Counted from the stretch's first letter, positions 29,864 to 39,726 are shown. The stretch: DNA of 64,000 nucleotides from Heyndrickxia vini (GCF_016772275.1 NZ_CP065425.1:1598001-1662000); one strand, 5' to 3'. Translations and numbers: made by a program. The notes: a model not told the origin generated them from the letters alone.

Positions 29864-30997
29864 ATGGCTGAAAAATCAGCTCGTTCCAAAGAAATTGAAT
29901 CCGAATTAACTCTTGATCAAGCTAAAGAACAATTAGTTGAGCGTGGTAAAAAAAGAGGTATTTTGACATATGAAATAATCTCAGGTAAATTAAGTCATTT
30001 TGAATTAGATTCTGAGCAAATGGATGAGTTTTATGAATATTTAGGTGACCAAGGTATTGAAATAACAGAGGAAAATGATGATGAAGATGAGGATGCTCCA
30101 AACATTCATGAACTAGAGAAAGATGATGAAGAGTTTGACCTAAATGATTTAAGTGTTCCTCCAGGTGTAAAAATAAATGACCCTGTCAGAATGTATTTAA
30201 AGGAAATTGGCCGAGTAGACCTACTATCTGCTGAAGAAGAGATCTCCCTTGCAAAACGTATTGAACAAGGCGACGAAGAAGCGAAAAGAAGACTTGCAGA
30301 AGCCAATTTGCGATTAGTAGTTAGTATAGCAAAAAGATATGTTGGGCGTGGCATGCTTTTCTTGGATTTAATTCAAGAAGGTAATATGGGATTAATCAAA
30401 GCAGTTGAAAAATTTGATTATGATAAAGGCTTTAAATTTAGTACGTATGCAACTTGGTGGATTCGTCAAGCGATTACACGTGCGATTGCTGACCAAGCTC
30501 GTACCATTCGTATTCCGGTTCATATGGTTGAAACCATAAATAAACTTATCCGTGTTCAAAGACAGCTATTACAAGACTTAGGTCGTGAGCCTTCGCCCGA
30601 AGAAATAGCGGAAGAAATGGATTTAACTCCAGAAAAGGTTCGAGAAATCTTAAAAATCGCTCAAGAACCAGTTTCATTAGAAACTCCGATAGGTGAAGAG
30701 GATGATTCACATCTTGGTGATTTTATCGAAGATCAGGATGCAACTTCACCATCTGAACATGCAGCGTATGAATTATTAAAGGAACAATTAGAAGATGTTT
30801 TAGACACGTTAACTGATCGTGAAGAAAATGTTCTTCGACTTCGTTTTGGACTTGATGATGGCCGTACAAGAACCCTTGAGGAAGTAGGCAAAGTATTTGG
30901 TGTTACGCGAGAAAGAATACGTCAAATTGAAGCCAAAGCATTACGCAAACTTCGTCATCCAAGTAGAAGTAAACGATTAAAAGATTTCTTAGAATAA
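29864..30997 (+). CDS. sigA: RNA polymerase primary sigma factor SigA
   Basis: 377 aa. Regions 1.1 to 4.2 are all visible. Region 1.2 includes [11 protein letters not shown]; region 2 is [19 protein letters not shown] and [17 protein letters not shown], which binds the -10 element; region 3 is [13 protein letters not shown]; region 4.2 is [20 protein letters not shown], which binds the -35 element. The ATG at 29864 follows AGGAGGGG (29851-29858). The open frame extends upstream into dnaG, but only this start matches family length. A hairpin terminator follows. Confidence 0.98.
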   Translation: MAEKSARSKEIESELTLDQAKEQLVERGKKRGILTYEIISGKLSHFELDSEQMDEFYEYLGDQGIEITEENDDEDEDAPNIHELEKDDEEFDLNDLSVPPGVKINDPVRMYLKEIGRVDLLSAEEEISLAKRIEQGDEEAKRRLAEANLRLVVSIAKRYVGRGMLFLDLIQEGNMGLIKAVEKFDYDKGFKFSTYATWWIRQAITRAIADQARTIRIPVHMVETINKLIRVQRQLLQDLGREPSPEEIAEEMDLTPEKVREILKIAQEPVSLETPIGEEDDSHLGDFIEDQDATSPSEHAAYELLKEQLEDVLDTLTDREENVLRLRFGLDDGRTRTLEEVGKVFGVTRERIRQIEAKALRKLRHPSRSKRLKDFLE

Positions 30998-31008
30998 TAC
31001 TAAATTTG

Positions 31009-31045
31009 AAATAGTTTGCTTCCTTGGAGGTAAACTATTTTTTTT
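31009..31045 (+). terminator. Terminator after sigA, with embedded Shine-Dalgarno
   Basis: AAATAGTTT (31009-31017) pairs with AAACTATTT (31032-31040), with further pairing of CTTCC and GGAGG near the tip, then T8 (31038-31045). The GGAGG in the 3' half is also the only good Shine-Dalgarno for the TTG start at 31044. Confidence 0.8.
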
Positions 31046-31643
31046 GAAAAGAAAAAAGGATTTTTTATTCTCTTTATCGAAAGATTTTAACAGGATGTGT
31101 TGCATATTGGACTCTTCACGAAAAGAAGTAATAATTAAAGAAATCATGTATTGGAAAGACCATAAAATGCTCCCAGACCATTATTGCGATTATTTACTTG
31201 CGTTGTATAGTGAGGGTGAGCTGAATAATGAACTAAGTAACGTAAACAAAAGAAAGCACGGAAAAAAATTTGGTATTTTTCTTTTCATTCTTTGTTTACT
31301 TGTCATCATATCATTCTTTGTCATTTATTTTACTGAATTAGCTTTTATTTTGCAAACGATGATTTTGACATGTTTTGTCGTATTTTTACTTATTTTAGGT
31401 TTTTATTATTCTAAAAAAGAATTTTGGTATCCTATTTTTTATATTGGTGCTGCCTTTTTATTTTTACTTTTATCTGTCCATATTATTGATAAGGAATTTA
31501 ATAATAATCCATTAGCCCTTTATACTACGCTTTTTTTTAATTGTTTTATTTGGTTATTAACGGGCTGGCGGTTGAGACTGCTCTATTTTGTTATCTCGGG
31601 TGTATTAGGTCTTTTATTATTAATTATTTATATCGTAATATAA
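31044..31643 (+). CDS. Unrecognised multi-pass membrane protein
   Basis: 199 aa from a TTG at 31044; an in-frame ATG at 31095 is an alternative start (182 aa). I do not recognise a named family. A cytoplasmic N-terminal region of about 75 residues has the segment KEIMYWKDHKMLPDHYCDYLLALYSEGE interrupted by no charge pattern of a signal peptide. It resembles the short helical region that precedes the membrane part of DUF2157-type proteins. Five hydrophobic helices follow (about 76-96, 98-121, 129-150, 156-174, 178-199). B. subtilis has no gene here: sigA is followed directly by cccA. The Shine-Dalgarno lies inside the sigA terminator stem. Confidence 0.7.
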   Translation: MKRKKDFLFSLSKDFNRMCCILDSSRKEVIIKEIMYWKDHKMLPDHYCDYLLALYSEGELNNELSNVNKRKHGKKFGIFLFILCLLVIISFFVIYFTELAFILQTMILTCFVVFLLILGFYYSKKEFWYPIFYIGAAFLFLLLSVHIIDKEFNNNPLALYTTLFFNCFIWLLTGWRLRLLYFVISGVLGLLLLIIYIVI

Positions 31644-31671
31644 CAGAGTAATTTTTAAAAACTTTAAAAAG

Positions 31672-31701
31672 TTGAGAATATTCCTCTATTTACATTATAA
31701 T
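31672..31701 (+). promoter_or_regulatory. Candidate sigma-A promoter of the acyl-CoA dehydrogenase gene
   Basis: TTGAGA (31672-31677), an 18-nt spacer, and TATAAT (31696-31701), 42 bp before the ATG. Confidence 0.65.
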
Positions 31702-31743
31702 GGTTAATGTAAGCGTCTTCAAGAATAAAGGGGGATATGTACA

Positions 31744-32886
31744 ATGGATTTTAGTCTTACAGCAGAACAAGCAATGATTCAGCGAACAATAAAAGAGTTT
31801 GCTGTGGAGGAAGTAGAAAAAGGGGCATTGGAAAGAGATAATAATAAAGAGTTCCCTAGGGAAATATTTAATAAATTATCGAATTTAGGGATGATGGGTC
31901 TTCCATTTCCTGAAGAATATGGCGGTGCAGGAGCAGATACGATAAGTTTTGCCATTGTGGTGGAGGAATTAAGTAAAGCTTGCGGATCAACAGGTATTAC
32001 ATACTCCGCTCATATATCTTTAGGTGGAGCACCGATTAATATGTTTGGCACAACAGCACAGAAGGAGAAATACTTAGTTCCAATTTGTTCAGGCGAATCG
32101 CTTGGTGCCTTTGGATTGACTGAACCAAGTGCTGGATCGGATGCTGGGGGAACACAAACCTCAGCAGTAGAGGACGGAGAAAACTTTGTAATTAATGGAA
32201 ATAAGTGTTTTATTACAAATGCAAGCTATGCCAAATACTTGGCGTTAACTGCTATTACAGGAATGGAAAATAATAAAAAAGAAATAAGCGCGATTATTGT
32301 TCCGACTGATTCTGAAGGTTTTTCAGTAATAAATAATTATGAAAAAATGGGGCTTCATGCTTCAAATACAACAGAATTAGTTTTGGAAGAAGTTAGAGTA
32401 CCTAAAGAAAACCTATTGGGTGAACGAGGACAGGGTTTTAAGCAATTTTTGGCTACGTTAGATGGTGGAAGAATAGGGATTGGTGCAATGGCAGTTGGTA
32501 TTGCTCAAGCGGCTTATGAAAAAGCATTGCAATACGCAAAAGAAAGAAGGCAATTTGGGCGTTCTTTATCACAATTTCAAGTGACACAATTTAAAATTGC
32601 TGATATGGCTATGAAAATTGAACTTGCTAGAAATATGGTTTATAAGGCTGCTTGGCTTAAAGATCAAGGTAAACCGTATTCCAAAGAAGCTGCAATGTGT
32701 AAATTATATGCTTCGGAAATATGTATGGAGATAACTAATCAAGCGGTACAAATACATGGTGGTAACGGGTACATGAAAGATTATCATGTAGAGCGATTTA
32801 TGAGAGATGCAAAACTTCTCGAAATTGGAGAAGGAACATCTGAAGTACAAAGAATGGTAATTTCGCGAGAGATTGGTTGTTATTGA
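31744..32886 (+). CDS. Acyl-CoA dehydrogenase
   Basis: 380 aa, full length. FAD enzyme of the short-chain (butyryl/branched-chain) group that desaturates acyl-CoA in fatty acid or branched-chain amino acid breakdown. N-terminal helices (FSLTAEQAMIQRTIKEFA) are followed by the FAD/substrate signature FGLTEPSAGSDAGGTQT, a second signature in GGNGYMKDYHVERFMRDAK, and the catalytic-base region EIGEGTSEVQR, where the Glu before GTSE is the expected base. The substrate cannot be fixed by eye. It has its own promoter and terminator and no pathway partner nearby. It lies between sigA and cccA, where B. subtilis has none. Confidence 0.92.
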   Translation: MDFSLTAEQAMIQRTIKEFAVEEVEKGALERDNNKEFPREIFNKLSNLGMMGLPFPEEYGGAGADTISFAIVVEELSKACGSTGITYSAHISLGGAPINMFGTTAQKEKYLVPICSGESLGAFGLTEPSAGSDAGGTQTSAVEDGENFVINGNKCFITNASYAKYLALTAITGMENNKKEISAIIVPTDSEGFSVINNYEKMGLHASNTTELVLEEVRVPKENLLGERGQGFKQFLATLDGGRIGIGAMAVGIAQAAYEKALQYAKERRQFGRSLSQFQVTQFKIADMAMKIELARNMVYKAAWLKDQGKPYSKEAAMCKLYASEICMEITNQAVQIHGGNGYMKDYHVERFMRDAKLLEIGEGTSEVQRMVISREIGCY

Positions 32887-32961
32887 CAAAATTATTTCTT
32901 ACCGGTCAAAAAATATCGATGTAAATAATATTTTTGCACATACTAAATAATGAAAAAGTTC

Positions 32962-32993
32962 AAAACTTCATCTAAATTTGATGGAGTTTTTGT
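32962..32993 (+). terminator. Terminator after the acyl-CoA dehydrogenase gene
   Basis: AAAACTTCATC (32962-32972) pairs with GATGGAGTTTT (32980-32990, one wobble pair), then T. Confidence 0.8.
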
Positions 32994-33117
32994 CTAATTT
33001 CCGAAAAAATACGGAATCTTTCTCCTTAGGGCTTTCCCTCCCAATGTTTTTCGAGTAAAATAAAGTTGTTTGTATAATGTATTTATTTATTAGGTTTCTT
33101 ACATAAGGAGGTATATC

Positions 33118-33483
33118 ATGAAACGTAATCCAATAATTCCTTATCTTTTGATTTGTGTATTGGGAATTGTACTTGTTTTCTTTTTATCTGTTAAAGGATT
33201 AGGCGATGCAAAAGAAATCGCAAAAGAAAAAGAAAATGGGGGAAAAGAAAAGGTAACAGAAAAATTTGAACCAGAGGCATTTGCTAAACAAACATGTATT
33301 GGTTGCCATGGTAACAACTTAGAAGGTGGAGCTGGTCCGAATTTACACGGTCTTGGAGCAAAGCTTGGTAAAGATAAGGTGAAAGATGTTTTAACTAACG
33401 GTACTTCCGGCGGAATGCCTGGTGGACTAGTTAAACCTGAAAATATTGATGCAATGGCAGATTGGCTTGTAAAGCTTAAATAA
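33118..33483 (+). CDS. cccA: Cytochrome c-550 (CccA)
   Basis: 121 aa. One N-terminal membrane anchor (IPYLLICVLGIVLVFFLSV) holds a small extracytoplasmic class I cytochrome c. Heme attachment is CIGCH and the probable axial methionine is in GGMPGGLV. It carries electrons in the respiratory chain near the cytochrome c oxidase. A charged Lys/Glu linker separates anchor and heme domain. AAGGAGG precedes the ATG. Confidence 0.95.
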   Translation: MKRNPIIPYLLICVLGIVLVFFLSVKGLGDAKEIAKEKENGGKEKVTEKFEPEAFAKQTCIGCHGNNLEGGAGPNLHGLGAKLGKDKVKDVLTNGTSGGMPGGLVKPENIDAMADWLVKLK

Positions 33484-33515
33484 TTTGCCAATTGGCCAAG
33501 TTTGTTTGTAAAAAG

Positions 33516-33547
33516 AGTTCTTTGCATTGTGCAAGGAGCTTTTTTTT
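33516..33547 (+). terminator. Terminator after cccA
   Basis: AGTTCTTTGCA (33516-33526) pairs with TGCAAGGAGCT (33530-33540, two wobble pairs) and is followed by T7. Confidence 0.85.
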
Positions 33548-33603
33548 GTATATTATAGAAAGTGAATTTGATACATTTAATAAATAATTAAAGTGGTGAA
33601 AAG

Positions 33604-34308
33604 ATGAATATAGACAAGCTTTCCAAAAGACTGGAGACGGTAAGTAATTACATAATTAGTAATTCTACTTTTGCTGACATTGGATCTGATCATGCATATC
33701 TTCCTTGTTATGCAATTAAAAATGGCCTAGCAAAGTCAGCAATTGCGGGTGAAATTGTCGAAGGACCCTATCAATCCGCGCTTCAACAAGTAAAAGAAGC
33801 GAAACTAGAAAACAATATTTCCGTTCGCAAAGGTGACGGACTTGAAGTAATTGAAGCTAATGAGGTTGATTGTATTACTATTGCTGGGATGGGTGGCGGA
33901 CTGATTACTTCCATTCTTCAGAAAGGTGCAGATCGTTTAGAAGGAGTAAAGAGATTAATTCTTCAACCAAATATTGGTGCACATCATATCCGTAATTGGT
34001 GCGTACAAAATAATTGGGAACTGATAGCTGAGGTCATAATTGAAGAGGACGAAAAAATATATGAAATATTAGTTGCTAGCAAAATCCAAACGAATGAATT
34101 TTATAAACTTACTGATGCAAGTTTATTATTAGGACCGTTTCTTATGAAGGAAAAAAATAACGTGTTTAAAAAGAAATGGACAGAGGAATTAAAGCAATGG
34201 AAGACGATTTTAGAAAAAATGAACAAAGCCGAGAATCCTGATAAAATTTCTGAAAGAAAAGAGCAGTTAGAGAAAAACATACTGCTAGTGGAAGAGGTAT
34301 TGAAATGA
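33604..34308 (+). CDS. trmK: tRNA (adenine-22-N1)-methyltransferase TrmK
   Basis: 234 aa. SAM-dependent enzyme making m1A22 in bacterial tRNAs. The fold opens with LSKRLETVSNYI, motif I is FADIGSDHAYLP, then AGEIVEGPYQSA, and the family-specific TIAGMGGGLI motif IV. The C-terminal coiled coil (about 165-234) is typical. It overlaps yqfO by 4 bp (ATGA). The B. subtilis counterpart is yqfN. Confidence 0.95.
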   Translation: MNIDKLSKRLETVSNYIISNSTFADIGSDHAYLPCYAIKNGLAKSAIAGEIVEGPYQSALQQVKEAKLENNISVRKGDGLEVIEANEVDCITIAGMGGGLITSILQKGADRLEGVKRLILQPNIGAHHIRNWCVQNNWELIAEVIIEEDEKIYEILVASKIQTNEFYKLTDASLLLGPFLMKEKNNVFKKKWTEELKQWKTILEKMNKAENPDKISERKEQLEKNILLVEEVLK

Positions 34309-35423
34309 AAACAGCAAATGGTTATGAAATCATTCAATTGTTCGAAAGCTTTTCTCCGAAAAAGTATGCCATGGAAGGGGATCCAATTGGATTGCAAATT
34401 GGCAAATTAAATAAACCGGTTAAAAATGTAATGATAGCCCTAGATATATTGGAAGAGGTAGTCGATGAAGCGATTAAAAATGATGTCGATTTAATTATCG
34501 CACATCACCCAATCATCTTTCGTCCTTTGAAAAACTTGTTAACTGAGCGGACACAAGGGAAAATAATTGAAAAATTGATCAAACACGATATTGCTGTTTA
34601 TGCTGCCCATACAAATTTAGATGTTGCGATTGGGGGTGTAAATGATTTGCTTGCGGAAGCCCTTCAATTGGAAAATACGGAAGTATTAGATCCTACATAC
34701 GAGGACAAATTAAAAAAATTAGTTGTTTATGTCCCAGTGGATTATGAAGAAGAGGTACGGAATGCAATAGGTAAAGCAGGTGCGGGTGCGATCGGGCAAT
34801 ATAGCCATTGTTCGTTCTCTTCAGAAGGGACAGGACGTTTTCTGCCGAGTGAACATTCAACACCTTTTATAGGGGCGAGAGGAAAGTTAGAGTCTGTAAA
34901 AGAAAACAAAATTGAAACGATCATCCCTGAATCGATTGAAAAAAAAGTGATTACGGCGATGATAAAAGCACATCCATATGAAGAAGTAGCATATGATATA
35001 TACCCAATAGAAAATAAGGGACAAATTTTAGGGTTAGGAAGAATTGGTATGTTAAAGGAAGAAATGTCACTTGAACAATTTGCAGAACATGTGAAGAAAA
35101 CGTTAGAAGTGAGTACTGTAAGGGTTGTTGGTGATTTAAACGATCAAATTAATAAAGTAGCTGTATTAGGCGGCGATGGCAATAAATACTTTTCGAAGGC
35201 AAAGTTTAAAGGTGCGGATGTCTTTGTTACAGGTGACTTTTATTATCATAATGCACATGATGCGATGCAAATCGGACTCAATATTGTCGACCCCGGGCAT
35301 AATGTTGAAAAGGTAATGAAAAAAGGGGTTGCTGAGAGATTAAGCAAAATGTGTGAGGATAAAGGTTATAGTGTTCAATTTATTCCGTCAACGATTCATA
35401 CAGATCCATTTACATTTATATAA
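34305..35423 (+). CDS. yqfO: Nif3-like dinuclear metal centre protein YqfO
   Basis: 372 aa. A hexameric NIF3/GTP cyclohydrolase I type 2-like protein. Two NIF3 halves flank a PII-like insertion (about residues 130-230). Metal ligands are visible in LIIAHHPIIFRPL, AAHTNLDVA, GDFYYHNAHDA and DPGHNVEK. The physiological role is unclear. The trmK-yqfO pair is conserved across Firmicutes. A terminator follows. Confidence 0.93.
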   Translation: MKTANGYEIIQLFESFSPKKYAMEGDPIGLQIGKLNKPVKNVMIALDILEEVVDEAIKNDVDLIIAHHPIIFRPLKNLLTERTQGKIIEKLIKHDIAVYAAHTNLDVAIGGVNDLLAEALQLENTEVLDPTYEDKLKKLVVYVPVDYEEEVRNAIGKAGAGAIGQYSHCSFSSEGTGRFLPSEHSTPFIGARGKLESVKENKIETIIPESIEKKVITAMIKAHPYEEVAYDIYPIENKGQILGLGRIGMLKEEMSLEQFAEHVKKTLEVSTVRVVGDLNDQINKVAVLGGDGNKYFSKAKFKGADVFVTGDFYYHNAHDAMQIGLNIVDPGHNVEKVMKKGVAERLSKMCEDKGYSVQFIPSTIHTDPFTFI

Positions 35424-35425
35424 AA

Positions 35426-35455
35426 AAATAAAAATCCCAATAGGGATTTTTATTT
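35426..35455 (+). terminator. Bidirectional terminator between yqfO and ispH
   Basis: AAATAAAAATCCC (35426-35438) pairs with GGGATTTTTATTT (35443-35455). It serves both convergent genes. Confidence 0.9.
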
Positions 35456-36400
35456 TTGGGTTAATTTTTTTACCTTTGGCAGTATTTTATTTAAAGGTAC
35501 CTTTTTTTCATGATGCCAAGTTTCTTCATCAGCTGGATCGAATTGATCGATAAAGGCGATTACTTCACGGACAATTGGTGTAGGAGTAGATGCACCGGCA
35601 GTGACAGCAACCTTTTTTGCATCTTTAATCCAATCAATTTGTATTTCAGATATATCGGCAATACGATATGCCTTCGTATGGGCAATTTGTTCGGAAACTT
35701 GTGCCAAACGGTTTGAATTATTGCTTTTTGGATCACCAACAACAATGAGAACATCCGCTTCTCCAGCTTGTTCGGCAACTGCTTCTTGTCTAACTTGAGT
35801 AGCCAGACAAATCTCTTTATGCTGCTCAACATGTGGGTATTTCTCTTGAACTTTCTCCATAATATCGAGAACATCCCATTGGCTCATTGTTGTTTGATTT
35901 GTAACAATCAATTTTTCGTTTTGAATATCTAACTGCGCTACATCCTCAAGAGTCTCAACTAAATGAACTATTTCAGGTGCAACTCCAACTGCTCCCTCTG
36001 GTTCCGGGTGTCCTTTTTTGCCAATATAGATCACATCATAGCCTTCAGCTTTTTTTTGACGGATAAGGTCATGTGTTTTCGTTACGTCTGGACATGTTGC
36101 ATCAATGGTAACGAGTCCTTTTTTCTTGGCTATTTCTCTTACTTCCGGTGAAACACCGTGTGCAGTGAATATAACAGTACCTTTTTCTACTTTTTCAAGA
36201 ATTTCTTTGCGATTTTTCCCATCTAACGTAATAATTCCTTCTTCTGCAAATGCATCTGTTACATGTTTATTATGAACTATCATACCCAATATATAGATTG
36301 GGCGTGGTAAAGTCTTATCTAAAGCAGCATTTCGTGCAATGACCATTGCATCGACAACACCATAGCAATATCCACGGGGTGAAATTTTCATTACCTCCAT
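35450..36400 (-). CDS. ispH: 4-hydroxy-3-methylbut-2-enyl diphosphate reductase
   Basis: 316 aa. Last enzyme of the MEP isoprenoid pathway; a [4Fe-4S] protein that forms IPP and DMAPP. The three cluster cysteines are in [22 protein letters not shown] and [11 protein letters not shown]; the catalytic region includes [10 protein letters not shown] and [12 protein letters not shown]. The start at 36400 follows AGGAGG by 7 nt. IspG of the same pathway is 5 kb downstream. Confidence 0.97.
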   Translation of the reverse strand: MEVMKISPRGYCYGVVDAMVIARNAALDKTLPRPIYILGMIVHNKHVTDAFAEEGIITLDGKNRKEILEKVEKGTVIFTAHGVSPEVREIAKKKGLVTIDATCPDVTKTHDLIRQKKAEGYDVIYIGKKGHPEPEGAVGVAPEIVHLVETLEDVAQLDIQNEKLIVTNQTTMSQWDVLDIMEKVQEKYPHVEQHKEICLATQVRQEAVAEQAGEADVLIVVGDPKSNNSNRLAQVSEQIAHTKAYRIADISEIQIDWIKDAKKVAVTAGASTPTPIVREVIAFIDQFDPADEETWHHEKKVPLNKILPKVKKLTQK

Positions 36401-36524
36401 GTTTCATCCTCCTGACTAAAGGTATGTCATGTTTAACTAATACTATTTATCTAGTACATCCTTTACATTATATTAAAATTCCTTTGATATTACAAAAGAA
36501 AGTTAGAAAACAGCTGGAAATGAG

Positions 36525-36554
36525 AAAACCGCTACGAAAAAACTTCATTAGCGG
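36525..36554 (-). terminator. Terminator after yqfQ
   Basis: On the minus strand, CCGCTA and TAGCGG (36549-36554 with 36529-36534) form a short stem followed by TTTTC. Confidence 0.6.
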
Positions 36555-36566
36555 CTGTAAAATAGA

Positions 36567-37271
36567 TTAAATATATAATTTAGGTACTGATTCACCTGAT
36601 GTATTTTTTTTAGGTATAGAAGTAGTCTTCGATTTAATTTTAATTGTTTGTGAATTAGTTTTTTTCTTCTTCCCTGTTTTACTTGATTTTGATTTTGACT
36701 CTTTTGCTACGAGGGTACTAGATTCTTCGTTAGATTCATTTTTATTTGTACTTTCATTTGTACTTTCATTTATTTCATCTTCAACATCATCAGCATCATC
36801 TTCTGTATCTGTACTATTTAGACCTTTGTACATTTTCCACATTGCAGGTAAATTTCTAACTAATGGTCCATATTGTTGTACCATAGGACCGATTTGCTGA
36901 GCCGTTCTGAGCACGTTTTGGGTATTATTTAAAAAAGTACCGATCTTACCCGGATTAGCAATACTCCCTATATTACTAAGAAGGCCTCCTCCACTGCCAG
37001 CACGTTGAAAACCCGCGGCTGCATTGGCTATATTGCCTGCTTGGGACGTTGCTCCGCGTTGAAACAAGCGTGAAAGTAATCCACCACCACTTGCAGGATT
37101 GGGACTACCACCGGGAAATCCCCCCATACCAAATGGAGATGAACGACCTATTGACTGCATGGGACCTTGAAACATACCGCCCAAATTCATTGGGGGTCGC
37201 GGCATGTTGCCTCCAAAAAATCCTGGTATTGGAGCATTATTCATCTGAGGAAATATACTTGGCGGCGGCAA
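36567..37271 (-). CDS. yqfQ: VrrA/YqfQ family protein
   Basis: 234 aa of low complexity. A Pro/Gly/Met/Phe-rich N-terminus (about 1-75; MPRPPMNLGG, SSPFGMGGFPGG) leads to a conserved middle (GKIGTFLNNTQNVLRTAQQI, MVQQYGPLVRNLPAMWKMYK). An acidic Asp/Glu/Asn/Ser tract follows (about 155-190), then a basic Lys/Ser tail. VrrA, the variable-repeat protein of B. anthracis, lies at the same ispH-cshB position. The role is unknown; it is probably a spore or surface-associated protein. The start is a TTG (37271) behind AAGGAGG. Confidence 0.88.
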   Translation of the reverse strand: MPPPSIFPQMNNAPIPGFFGGNMPRPPMNLGGMFQGPMQSIGRSSPFGMGGFPGGSPNPASGGGLLSRLFQRGATSQAGNIANAAAGFQRAGSGGGLLSNIGSIANPGKIGTFLNNTQNVLRTAQQIGPMVQQYGPLVRNLPAMWKMYKGLNSTDTEDDADDVEDEINESTNESTNKNESNEESSTLVAKESKSKSSKTGKKKKTNSQTIKIKSKTTSIPKKNTSGESVPKLYI

Positions 37272-37443
37272 AAGTTTTCCTCCTTTCTTATTAAATTTAC
37301 TTCTATATTACAATATGCACGTTTTTATAAAACGTCTTTTACTTTTGTAGGAGTGGAAGTTTTAGTTATTGTCGATTATAATAACAAAATGGACTTTTAT
37401 TTGTACGGTAGAGAAAAATGTCCTTTATAAAGGAGAGTGTAAT

Positions 37444-38754
37444 ATGAACGAAAATAAATTTTCGATGTTTAAGTTTAATCTCTATATAGATAAGGCGATA
37501 AATGAGTTAGGCTTTTATGAACCAACAGAAATTCAAAAAAAGATGATACCAACTATCTTACGTGGGGAAAGTGCGATTGGACAATCCCAAACAGGGACAG
37601 GAAAAACACATGCATACTTACTACCAATCATCCAATCGATTAATCCGGAAGAACAGGAGGTACAAGCAGTCATAACAGCTCCTACACGGGAGCTTGCTAA
37701 TCAAATTTATCATGAAATTTTAAAGATAACGAAATTTTACGAGGACCAGTCGATTGTTTCCCGCTGTTTTATTGGTGGGACGGATAAACAACGTACGATC
37801 GAAAAGTTAAAAAACCAGCCACAAATTGTTGTAGGAACTCCTGGGAGAATTAATGACTTAATTCGAGAGCAGGCATTATTTGTCCATACAGCTAAAACAC
37901 TCGTAGTAGATGAAGCTGATTTGATGTTAGATATGGGTTTCCTTTATGATGTCGATCAAATTGCGGGCCGTATGCCTAAAGAATTGCAAATTCTTGTTTT
38001 CTCAGCAACGATTCCGGAAAAACTTAAACCATTTCTTAAAAAGTATATGGAAAACCCAATATATGAACATGTTCAGCCGAAACATATATCTGCAGAAAAT
38101 ATTGAACATCTTTTAGTTCCCTTGCGCAGCAGAGAAAAAATCGATTTATTAACGGATATGTTAAAAACATATAATCCTTATTTGGCAATTGTATTTACGA
38201 ATACGAAATCAATGGCAGATGAAGTGGCTGATAAATTAATAGAAAAAGGATTAAAAGTTGGTAGAATTCATGGAGATTTATCTCCGCGTGAACGGACCAA
38301 AATGATGAAACAGATAAGAAACCTTGATTATCAATATATCGTAGCAACAGATCTAGCAGCGCGTGGAATCGATATTGAAGGTGTTAGTCATGTAATTAAT
38401 TATGAGCTTCCGCAAGACCTTGATTTTTATGTACACCGTGCCGGACGAACAGCAAGAGCAGGACATTCGGGTATATCAGCAACGATATATACACCTTCTG
38501 ATGAAGATGCATTAAATAGGTTGGAAAAAATGGGAATCATTTTTGATAATAAAGATTTACAGAAAGGTGAATGGGTGACCATTACTGAAAGAAATAAAAG
38601 AAAGAATCGGAAAAAACAATCCGATGAAATTGATAATAAAGCAAGAAATTTAGTAAGGAAACCGAAAAAGGTAAAACCAGGATATAAAAAGAAAATTAAT
38701 CAGCAGGTCGAGCAAATTAAAAAGCGAGAAAGAAAACTTCAAAAGCGCAAATAG
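37444..38754 (+). CDS. cshB: DEAD-box RNA helicase CshB
   Basis: 436 aa. ATP-dependent RNA helicase linked to cold adaptation and RNA turnover. The Q motif (INELGFYEPTEIQKKMI) is followed by motif I SQTGTGKTH, Ia PTRELANQ, Ib TPGR, II VDEADLML, III SATIPE, V TDLAARGID and VI HRAGRTARAG. A basic C-terminal tail (from about 380) is suited to RNA binding. AAAGGAGAG precedes the ATG at 37444. The open frame extends upstream without a Shine-Dalgarno. The B. subtilis counterpart is yqfR. Confidence 0.96.
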   Translation: MNENKFSMFKFNLYIDKAINELGFYEPTEIQKKMIPTILRGESAIGQSQTGTGKTHAYLLPIIQSINPEEQEVQAVITAPTRELANQIYHEILKITKFYEDQSIVSRCFIGGTDKQRTIEKLKNQPQIVVGTPGRINDLIREQALFVHTAKTLVVDEADLMLDMGFLYDVDQIAGRMPKELQILVFSATIPEKLKPFLKKYMENPIYEHVQPKHISAENIEHLLVPLRSREKIDLLTDMLKTYNPYLAIVFTNTKSMADEVADKLIEKGLKVGRIHGDLSPRERTKMMKQIRNLDYQYIVATDLAARGIDIEGVSHVINYELPQDLDFYVHRAGRTARAGHSGISATIYTPSDEDALNRLEKMGIIFDNKDLQKGEWVTITERNKRKNRKKQSDEIDNKARNLVRKPKKVKPGYKKKINQQVEQIKKRERKLQKRK

Positions 38755-38777
38755 TTTATTTTTAGGGAGTGTGGAGA

Positions 38778-39671
38778 ATGTTAAAACTTGGATCACATGT
38801 ATCAATGAGTGGTAAGAAAATGTTGCTTGGAGCAAGTGAAGAGGCTGTTTCTTATGGTGCAAATACGTTTATGATTTATACAGGAGCTCCACAAAATACA
38901 CGGCGTAAAAAAATAGAAGATCTTAATATTGAAGCGGGAACTACTCATATGAAAGAAAACGGTATTGATGAAATTATTGTACATGCTCCATATATCATTA
39001 ATATCGGTAATTCAGTAAATCCTTCTACTTATGAACTTGGAGTAAATTTCTTACGTTCTGAAATTGAAAGAACTGAAGCTATTGGTGCTAGACAAATTGT
39101 TCTTCATCCCGGTGCACATGTCGGTGAAGGAGCAGAAAAGGGCATTGAACAAATAATTAAAGGCCTAAATGAAGTTCTTACCGCCGACCAAAAAGTTCAA
39201 ATTGCGCTTGAAACAATGGCTGGCAAAGGTTCGGAATGCGGTAGATCTTTTGAGGAACTCGCTACAATTATTGACGGTGTTCATTTTAATGATAAGTTAT
39301 CTATTTGTTTTGATACCTGCCATACACATGATGCCGGATATGATATTATAAATAATTTTGATGGCGTCCTCGAAGAGTTTGATCGATTAATTGGGATTGA
39401 TCGAATTAAAGTATTACACATAAACGACAGTAAAAATGTGACAGGGGCTAGAAAAGATAGACATGAGAATATTGGATTTGGACATATTGGATTCACGGCT
39501 TTAAACAATATTGTACACCATCCACAACTAGCTGATGTGCCGAAAATATTAGAAACTCCTTTTGTAGGAGAAGATAAGACAAATAAAAAAGCCCCATATA
39601 AGTATGAAATTGCAATGTTAAGAAATAAGCAGTTTAATGAGAATTTGCTTGAAGAAATTAATAATCAATAG
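38778..39671 (+). CDS. nfo: Endonuclease IV
   Basis: 297 aa. AP endonuclease of base excision repair with three zinc ions. Zinc-ligand signatures are [36 protein letters not shown] and HINDSKN, with ETPFVGEDK at the end. In B. subtilis Nfo is spore-associated and protects dormant and outgrowing spores from DNA damage. The ATG at 38778 is 8 nt after AGGGAG. It lies 23 bp after cshB. The B. subtilis counterpart is yqfS. Confidence 0.96.
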   Translation: MLKLGSHVSMSGKKMLLGASEEAVSYGANTFMIYTGAPQNTRRKKIEDLNIEAGTTHMKENGIDEIIVHAPYIINIGNSVNPSTYELGVNFLRSEIERTEAIGARQIVLHPGAHVGEGAEKGIEQIIKGLNEVLTADQKVQIALETMAGKGSECGRSFEELATIIDGVHFNDKLSICFDTCHTHDAGYDIINNFDGVLEEFDRLIGIDRIKVLHINDSKNVTGARKDRHENIGFGHIGFTALNNIVHHPQLADVPKILETPFVGEDKTNKKAPYKYEIAMLRNKQFNENLLEEINNQ

Positions 39672-39687
39672 AATTTAGCATTTACGC

Positions 39688-39726
39688 AATAAAGCATTGA
39701 GGGATTTCCCCCCTCAATGCTTTATT
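39688..39726 (+). terminator. Bidirectional terminator between nfo and yqfT
   Basis: 16-bp perfect stem (39688-39703 with 39711-39726), 7-nt loop; it serves convergent nfo and yqfT. Confidence 0.92.

Noticed and set aside
36567-37271. yqfQ as a degraded or spurious low-complexity frame
   Set aside because: The low complexity is a family trait (VrrA), the central conserved segment is present, the Shine-Dalgarno is strong and the position is conserved.
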